Shown: in pieces, positions 60,043 through 64,000 of the stretch | How positions within the stretch are numbered: position 1 is the stretch's first letter | Layout of the letters: each line of letters begins with the position of its first letter | Origin: Fluoribacter dumoffii NY 23 | Lineage (GTDB): Bacteria; Pseudomonadota; Gammaproteobacteria; Legionellales; Legionellaceae | Reading direction: 5' to 3' | Assembly: GCF_000236165.1 (NCBI RefSeq) | Contig: NZ_CM001373.1 | Coordinates: 3,440,325-3,504,324 of the forward strand | Length of the DNA stretch: 64,000 nucleotides | Translations under genes and position numbers: made by a program | The notes under the pieces: generated by a model | Databases searched by the model: none | The model's input: only the letters and a program-made list of their open reading frames with translations | What the model was told of the DNA's origin: nothing

Positions 60043-60798
60043 TTGAGAAAGGAAGTTTTTGACGCATTAACCCGAAAAAAGCAATATAAATACCCCTATT
60101 TATTGTTAGGTCTTTATTTAACTTTTTTGTTATCAACGGTTTGCCTAGCAAGCAGGATAACTCAGATTGGATCGATGCTTGAGCCTGGAGGTATTTTTGT
60201 ATTTCCTCTTACTTTTAGCATTTGTGATATTGTTGGTGAGGTATATGGATATGCATACCCCAGATTATTTATTTGGATTGGCGTTTTAGCTGAGTTTTTA
60301 TTTTCTTTAGTTGTAATTATTGTATCTCATTTACCCGCACCAGAGTTTTTCACACAAGCATCAGCATATGAAATTGTTTTTGATCCTACATTAAGGTATG
60401 TAGGTTCGGGGCTTGTTGGCCTGCTTATTGGTGAGCTGACTAATGTTTATCTTTTATCAAAGTGGAAGATTTTTTTAAAGGGTAAGTTTTTTATAATGAG
60501 AAGCCTACTATCAACAGCATTAGGACAAGCCTTACTCACAATAGTTGTTGATATGCTTAATTATTTTGGCAAGCTAACTGAACATCATCTTGGATGGATG
60601 ATGATTTGTGGTTATTTATGGAAGATGAGTTGTGCAGTCCTAATGGTTTTTCCTGCTTGGTTAGTCGTGAAATATCTAAAGAATGTGGAGCAAGTAGACC
60701 ATTACGATATTCATACAAACTTTAATCCATTTATATTTGGATTACATGAAGAAATTCCTAATGACTACAAACTTAATATTGAATCCGTACCTCAATAA
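60043..60798 (+). CDS. yhhQ: Queuosine-precursor transporter (YhhQ/VUT family)
   Basis: The 251-residue inner-membrane protein has six or seven membrane helices. Family landmarks are FVFPLTFSICDIVGEVYGYAYPR-type sequence (FPLTFSICDIVGEVYGYA, near 55-75), a later ALGQALLTIVVDMLN and the final WKMSCAVLMVFPAWLV. YhhQ carries 7-deazaguanine precursors of queuosine. The start is TTG 60043, with AGGAGAGG directly upstream. It ends the three-gene cargo operon and overlaps the converging repressor by 26 bases. Confidence 0.88.
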   Translation: MRKEVFDALTRKKQYKYPYLLLGLYLTFLLSTVCLASRITQIGSMLEPGGIFVFPLTFSICDIVGEVYGYAYPRLFIWIGVLAEFLFSLVVIIVSHLPAPEFFTQASAYEIVFDPTLRYVGSGLVGLLIGELTNVYLLSKWKIFLKGKFFIMRSLLSTALGQALLTIVVDMLNYFGKLTEHHLGWMMICGYLWKMSCAVLMVFPAWLVVKYLKNVEQVDHYDIHTNFNPFIFGLHEEIPNDYKLNIESVPQ

Positions 60799-61414
60799 GT
60801 GTCCCTAGAATTCGATCATGAGGTTTGTCTAATTTTGTTAATTTAAGGTTTCCATCTTCTAAGCCTTGCCGTAGATAAAAGGTATTATTTTCGATAAATA
60901 ATCTATTAAAGGCGATTATTCCTTCCTTAAATAAGTGCACGATTACGAAGTCCCTATCCTTAGGAGTTTTACCTGAATCAAAGATTAGAAGACTATTTTG
61001 TTGAAAAAGAGGCTCCATTGATGTGTCAGGCATAATTAACGCGAAAGAGTTTTTGTCAATTTTCTTATCAATTAATATTTCTTGTGTGTCTTGAGTTTTG
61101 GCTGTTCCTGAAGCCCATTCTTTTAATGACCTCCATTGAATGACAGGTATAGTACTAATCTGCAGGTTCTCTTTAACAGCATCAGGAATAACCGCAGGCA
61201 GAGGCTCCCGACCAATTAATTCATCGATTGAAACAGAAAAATAACGAGATAATTCTTCGAGTGCTTTTTTCCGTGGATTTTTCGTAGAGCCAGTTAGAAT
61301 GTGATGAATAGTTGGTTGAGGTATACCAGTTAAACGAGCTAACTCACTAACAGAAATATTCCCATGTATTCTCATGAGTTGTTGCAAATTCTCGCTTAAC
61401 GTCATATCAGCCAT
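60773..61414 (-). CDS. Second LexA/CI-like repressor of the element
   Basis: ATG 61414 gives 213 residues; earlier in-frame codons give an unlikely hydrophobic leader. The HTH is ISVSELARLTGIPQPTIHHILTG (residues 20-45), and the S24 domain has Ser in PDTSMEPLF. Where the catalytic Lys is expected I read AFNRL (Asn), so autocleavage is doubtful. It diverges from the excisionase/integrase genes over two matching palindromes and probably controls excision. Confidence 0.82.
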   Translation of the reverse strand: MADMTLSENLQQLMRIHGNISVSELARLTGIPQPTIHHILTGSTKNPRKKALEELSRYFSVSIDELIGREPLPAVIPDAVKENLQISTIPVIQWRSLKEWASGTAKTQDTQEILIDKKIDKNSFALIMPDTSMEPLFQQNSLLIFDSGKTPKDRDFVIVHLFKEGIIAFNRLFIENNTFYLRQGLEDGNLKLTKLDKPHDRILGTLIEVRIQY

Positions 61415-61433
61415 TAATAATAACCCAATAAAA

Positions 61434-61449
61434 TGAATAAATTTATTCA
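61434..61449. promoter_or_regulatory. Operator 1 of the second repressor
   Basis: TGAATAAATTTATTCA is a perfect 16-base palindrome 20 bases before the repressor start. Its TGAATAA-nn-TTATTCA layout is repeated at 61495-61514. Confidence 0.6.
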
Positions 61450-61494
61450 AAAATAGATTGACAAAAACATACCCTAATATGTAAATTATCATTA

Positions 61495-61514
61495 ATTGAA
61501 TAATTTTATTCAAT
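61495..61514. promoter_or_regulatory. Operator 2 of the second repressor
   Basis: ATTGAATAA-TT-TTATTCAAT is a perfect 9-2-9 palindrome in the same divergent region. Half-sites TGAATAA at 61613-61619 and TTATTCA just before the next start codon extend the series. Confidence 0.6.
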
Positions 61515-61657
61515 TAAACTGCTAAAATAATATTAACTAGAATAATTATCGCCAATATACCATGTTGCTGATTAGTTCACCAAATAAAATTGCGAGATAA
61601 TTTGACATTTAATGAATAAGTTAGCTACTGGATAAGATAGTCAAAGGAGTATTATTC

Positions 61658-61939
61658 ATGGATAACAATTCCAAAGTACAAATTTATAAAGGAATTATTC
61701 AATATCTTTTGGAGTCAACTAACTACACCTTAAAAAATATTGCAGATCTTTCTAATTCCCCAATTAAAATTATTCGTGCAATCTATTGCGATAACTTCGT
61801 ACCACTTAATTTTTCTTCCGAGCTGCAATTAGTACGACTATATCAAATGATTCTTGAAATACACACTCAAGAAAAACAATTTAAAAAATATTTACCTCTT
61901 CCTAAAGGCTTTCGGCAACTCAGCGCATCAATGGAGTGA
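61658..61939 (+). CDS. Small HTH-like protein of the excision module
   Basis: The 93-residue protein has one likely helix-turn-helix (YTLKNIADLSNSPIKIIRAI) and a helical remainder ending LPKGFRQLSASME. AAGGAG lies nine bases before ATG. It is divergent from the repressor and 6 bases before the excisionase gene, so a Cro-like or excision-control role is likely but unproved. Confidence 0.65.
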   Translation: MDNNSKVQIYKGIIQYLLESTNYTLKNIADLSNSPIKIIRAIYCDNFVPLNFSSELQLVRLYQMILEIHTQEKQFKKYLPLPKGFRQLSASME

Positions 61940-61945
61940 TATATC

Positions 61946-62152
61946 GTGAAATGGGTAAAACTAAAAAAATATTGCCAAGATACTGGAGATACTACAAACG
62001 CAGTGCATTGCAAACGTAAGAGAGGAATATGGCTAGATGGCTTACATTGCAAATTGGGACCAGATGGTAATTTATGGATTAACTTGGTTGAGGTTGAAAA
62101 ATGGGTGGAAAACGGCGATCAAGCGACGCTCCAAAAACTGCAAATGGGGTAG
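61946..62152 (+). CDS. xis: Excisionase (Xis-like)
   Basis: The 68-residue protein has the excisionase pattern W-KLKKYCQDTGDTTNAVHCK followed by GIWLDGLHCKLGPDG and a final WINLVEVEKWV. The start is GTG 61946, with GGAG upstream. It overlaps the integrase gene by 52 bases in another frame, a typical xis-int arrangement. Confidence 0.82.
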   Translation: MKWVKLKKYCQDTGDTTNAVHCKRKRGIWLDGLHCKLGPDGNLWINLVEVEKWVENGDQATLQKLQMG

Positions 62153-63294
62153 TTGTCAGAAAATGGCCTTCAGGGAAAACGACCCTAAGAATCAGTTTTT
62201 ATTATCGTGGAGTTCGCTGCTTTGAACCCATTAAAATTGAGGCTACAGCTGCAAATATAAAATATGCAGAACGACTTCGTGGTGAAATTTTAAATGCTAT
62301 TGAACGCGGAACTTTTTCTTATACTGATTATTTTCCTAACTCAAAGCGTGCCTATATCTTTGGGCATGTTAAATCTAAAATAACCATTGGTGAGTTGCTT
62401 CGAGAGTTTTTAGAAGAAGCAAAATCAACTAAAGAAGCGAGCACTTTCCGCGGTTATAAGCGTGTTTGTGATGGCCACCTATTCCCAATGTTTGATACAG
62501 TTAAAATTCAGGATTTACAGCCTGCCATACTCAGGAAATGGATTAGGAATCTTAATTGTACTACTAAAACTGTGGCGAACATTCTAATCCCACTGCGCGC
62601 CGTCATAGAGCAAGCACTAGTGGATCAATACATCAAAGAAAACCCTCTTAATAGCATTATTGTCGATAAATTACTTAATAAAGAAACAAAAAAGAGTGAC
62701 TATAAACCAGATCCATTTAGTGTGGATGAAATAAACCTCATTTTAAATAATTCAGAAGGTCAGGTACGGTTATTGTTTCAATTCGCTTTTTTCACAGGTT
62801 TAAGGGTATCAGAACTGATCGGGTTGAGATGGGAAGATGTAGATTTTCAAAATCAAATTATTCATGTTGAAGAAACAATTGTTGCAAAAGAAGCGAAAGG
62901 GCCAAAAACTGAGGCAGGAGTTCGAGATGTCTTATTATTACCCCCCGCCTTAGAAGCATTAGAGCAACAAAAGCAATATACTTTTTCTTTAAAAGGAAGA
63001 GTATTTCATAATCCACAAACGAACAAACCTTGGGAAACATCACAGCAAATTCGCCGTACTCAATGGATGCATATCTTAAAACGAGCAGGTATCCGCTATC
63101 GCAACACTTATCAGACTCGGCATACTTATGCATCAATGATGCTATCTCAAGGGGAAAACATTATGTGGGTATCTAGGCAACTAGGACATGTTGATGTTGA
63201 AATGGTCATTAAGACTTATGGCCGATGGATACCAGATAGTTCATCGCAATCAGGGTATCGTCCGGTACACGATTGGAGCCGCCATTTGGGATAA
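62101..63294 (+). CDS. int: Tyrosine integrase of the conjugative element
   Basis: The 397-residue integrase has an arm-binding N-terminus (GVVVRKWPSGKTTLRISFYYRG), a core-binding SAM-like domain (FLEEAKSTKEASTFRGYKR), and the catalytic domain: Arg in TGLRVSEL near 232, Arg/His in TRHTYASMML near 339, a second His/Trp block in SRQLGHVDVEMV and Tyr in IKTYGRW near 371. All catalytic residues are present. Integrases of this type target tRNA or tmRNA 3' ends. The repeat pair at 63969 lies 675 bp downstream. Confidence 0.93.
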   Translation: MGGKRRSSDAPKTANGVVVRKWPSGKTTLRISFYYRGVRCFEPIKIEATAANIKYAERLRGEILNAIERGTFSYTDYFPNSKRAYIFGHVKSKITIGELLREFLEEAKSTKEASTFRGYKRVCDGHLFPMFDTVKIQDLQPAILRKWIRNLNCTTKTVANILIPLRAVIEQALVDQYIKENPLNSIIVDKLLNKETKKSDYKPDPFSVDEINLILNNSEGQVRLLFQFAFFTGLRVSELIGLRWEDVDFQNQIIHVEETIVAKEAKGPKTEAGVRDVLLLPPALEALEQQKQYTFSLKGRVFHNPQTNKPWETSQQIRRTQWMHILKRAGIRYRNTYQTRHTYASMMLSQGENIMWVSRQLGHVDVEMVIKTYGRWIPDSSSQSGYRPVHDWSRHLG

Positions 63295-63405
63295 AATATT
63301 TCTTATTTATATCAAGGTTACTTTATGAATATTTCAAAAAAATTTGCAATATTACATATAAGCTATAATTGAATGATGATGTAAATTAAGGAAGATATTG
63401 TCATC

Positions 63406-63945
63406 ATGCTTATTGCTTGCAATGAATTAAAACCCTGGATTCCTTTTTTTAGTGCCTTTATTGGAGCAATTATAGGTTTTATCTCCTCATTTTCAGTTGC
63501 GTATTATTTGCAAAATAAAAAGGACATACAGGCACACCAAGATTTTATAAAGCAAAAACTCGAAGACTTATATATAACAACAATATCAATTGGCACACAA
63601 TATAACCAAATCTATCAACAAGCATTGTTTCATATTAATAAAGAGGACTTTAAACCAGGAAGTATACCTAATACAGGGACAAAAGAAACAATAGATATAC
63701 CTCCTTTAGTACGCTGTGAAATGCTTTTAAATCTTTACTTACCTATTCTTAGAGAAAAATTTAAGCACTTTATAAATTTAAAAGAAAAATTTGGAACTTT
63801 GTTTGGTAAAGTTATCACGACTAACTATTCCCATGTACCCAAAAAAGAAAGACAAGAGATTACCAAAAACATAACTGATCTTTATTTTGAGATTGATAGT
63901 AGTTTAAAAAAAATTCAAAAAGAAATTTCAAATATTACGAAATAA
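63406..63945 (+). CDS. Unknown protein with one N-terminal membrane helix
   Basis: The 179-residue protein has a single helix (FFSAFIGAIIGFISSFSVAYYLQ) near residues 14-36, then a cytoplasmic helical domain with coiled-coil character (KKDIQAHQDFIKQKLEDLY). It lies between the integrase and the right-end repeats of the element, a common place for cargo or defence genes. A GGAAG-type site precedes ATG. Family not recognised. Confidence 0.65.
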   Translation: MLIACNELKPWIPFFSAFIGAIIGFISSFSVAYYLQNKKDIQAHQDFIKQKLEDLYITTISIGTQYNQIYQQALFHINKEDFKPGSIPNTGTKETIDIPPLVRCEMLLNLYLPILREKFKHFINLKEKFGTLFGKVITTNYSHVPKKERQEITKNITDLYFEIDSSLKKIQKEISNITK

Positions 63946-63968
63946 AAGTTTGTTTAAAGATTTAAATA

Positions 63969-63986
63969 GTGCCGCTATGGTGCCGC
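63969..63986. repeat. Paired GTGCCGC direct repeats near the right end of the element
   Basis: GTGCCGC occurs at 63969-63975 and 63980-63986, an 11-bp period like the pairs at 24633 and 38901. It is the probable right-end arm site of the integrase; the matching att core should lie beyond the window. Confidence 0.6.
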
Positions 63987-64000
63987 GAGATGAGGAAGTA

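Noticed and set aside
60043-60798. A 7-deazaguanine DNA-modification (Dpd-like) system
   Set aside because: Only the precursor transporter is present; no DpdA-like transglycosylase or associated enzymes are nearby.

Overview
The window looks like a stretch of AT-rich Legionella chromosome made largely of accessory DNA. The strongest clue is the gene order prpA-lvrA-lvrB-lvrC-lvhB2 to lvhB11-lvhD4, the Legionella lvr/lvh type IVA secretion system. Supporting clues are an island helCBA/czcCBA metal-efflux operon and several proteins of no known family with the feel of Dot/Icm substrates. The genus call rests on gene content, since no rRNA or complete tRNA is present.

Layout. Positions 1-11250 hold scattered metabolic and unknown genes: a protein made of two copies of one domain, a short LeuA-like synthase, a secreted cupin, a Tiki/EreA-like candidate effector, a REP-associated transposase between 25-bp inverted repeats, and an amidohydrolase. 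Decayed fragments lie between them. At 11252, 24479 and 38766 there are three tRNA/tmRNA 3'-end fragments in the same orientation. Each is followed 119-126 bp later by a pair of short direct repeats with an 11-bp period. I read these as three att junctions, so the rest of the window would be integrated elements stacked at one kind of site.

Element 1 (about 11.25-24.5 kb) carries a secreted formamidase-like protein with an OprB porin, unknown proteins, a gene broken by three frameshifts, a TumE/TumA toxin-antitoxin pair, a frameshifted HD phosphohydrolase, a TIGR04255/unknown/HNH three-gene operon and a serine recombinase. The part from 17.8 to 24.2 kb resembles a defence or conflict island. 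Element 2 (about 24.5-38.8 kb) is a metal island: FRG-domain protein, DUF4156 lipoprotein, chemotaxis receptor, response regulator, ArsR/zinc-ribbon/P1B-ATPase operon, CDF exporter, a 31-residue membrane protein and a CzcCBA (HelCBA) efflux pump. Similar 6-2-6 palindromes in front of arsR and of the CDF gene suggest shared metal control.

Element 3 (38.8 kb to beyond the right edge) is an integrative conjugative element. A phage-type repressor diverges from lvrA, and lvrABC (lvrC is a CsrA paralogue) leads into a complete virB2-virB11/virD4-like operon, including a 48-residue VirB7-like lipoprotein. A Ti-type processing module follows: TraA relaxase/helicase, traC, traD and a likely oriT between them. 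Cargo comes next (membrane protein, methyltransferase, unknown protein, queuosine-precursor transporter), then a second repressor, an excisionase and a tyrosine integrase. The coupling-protein gene lvhD4 has an in-frame UGA about halfway along, so the element may be unable to transfer itself in this strain.
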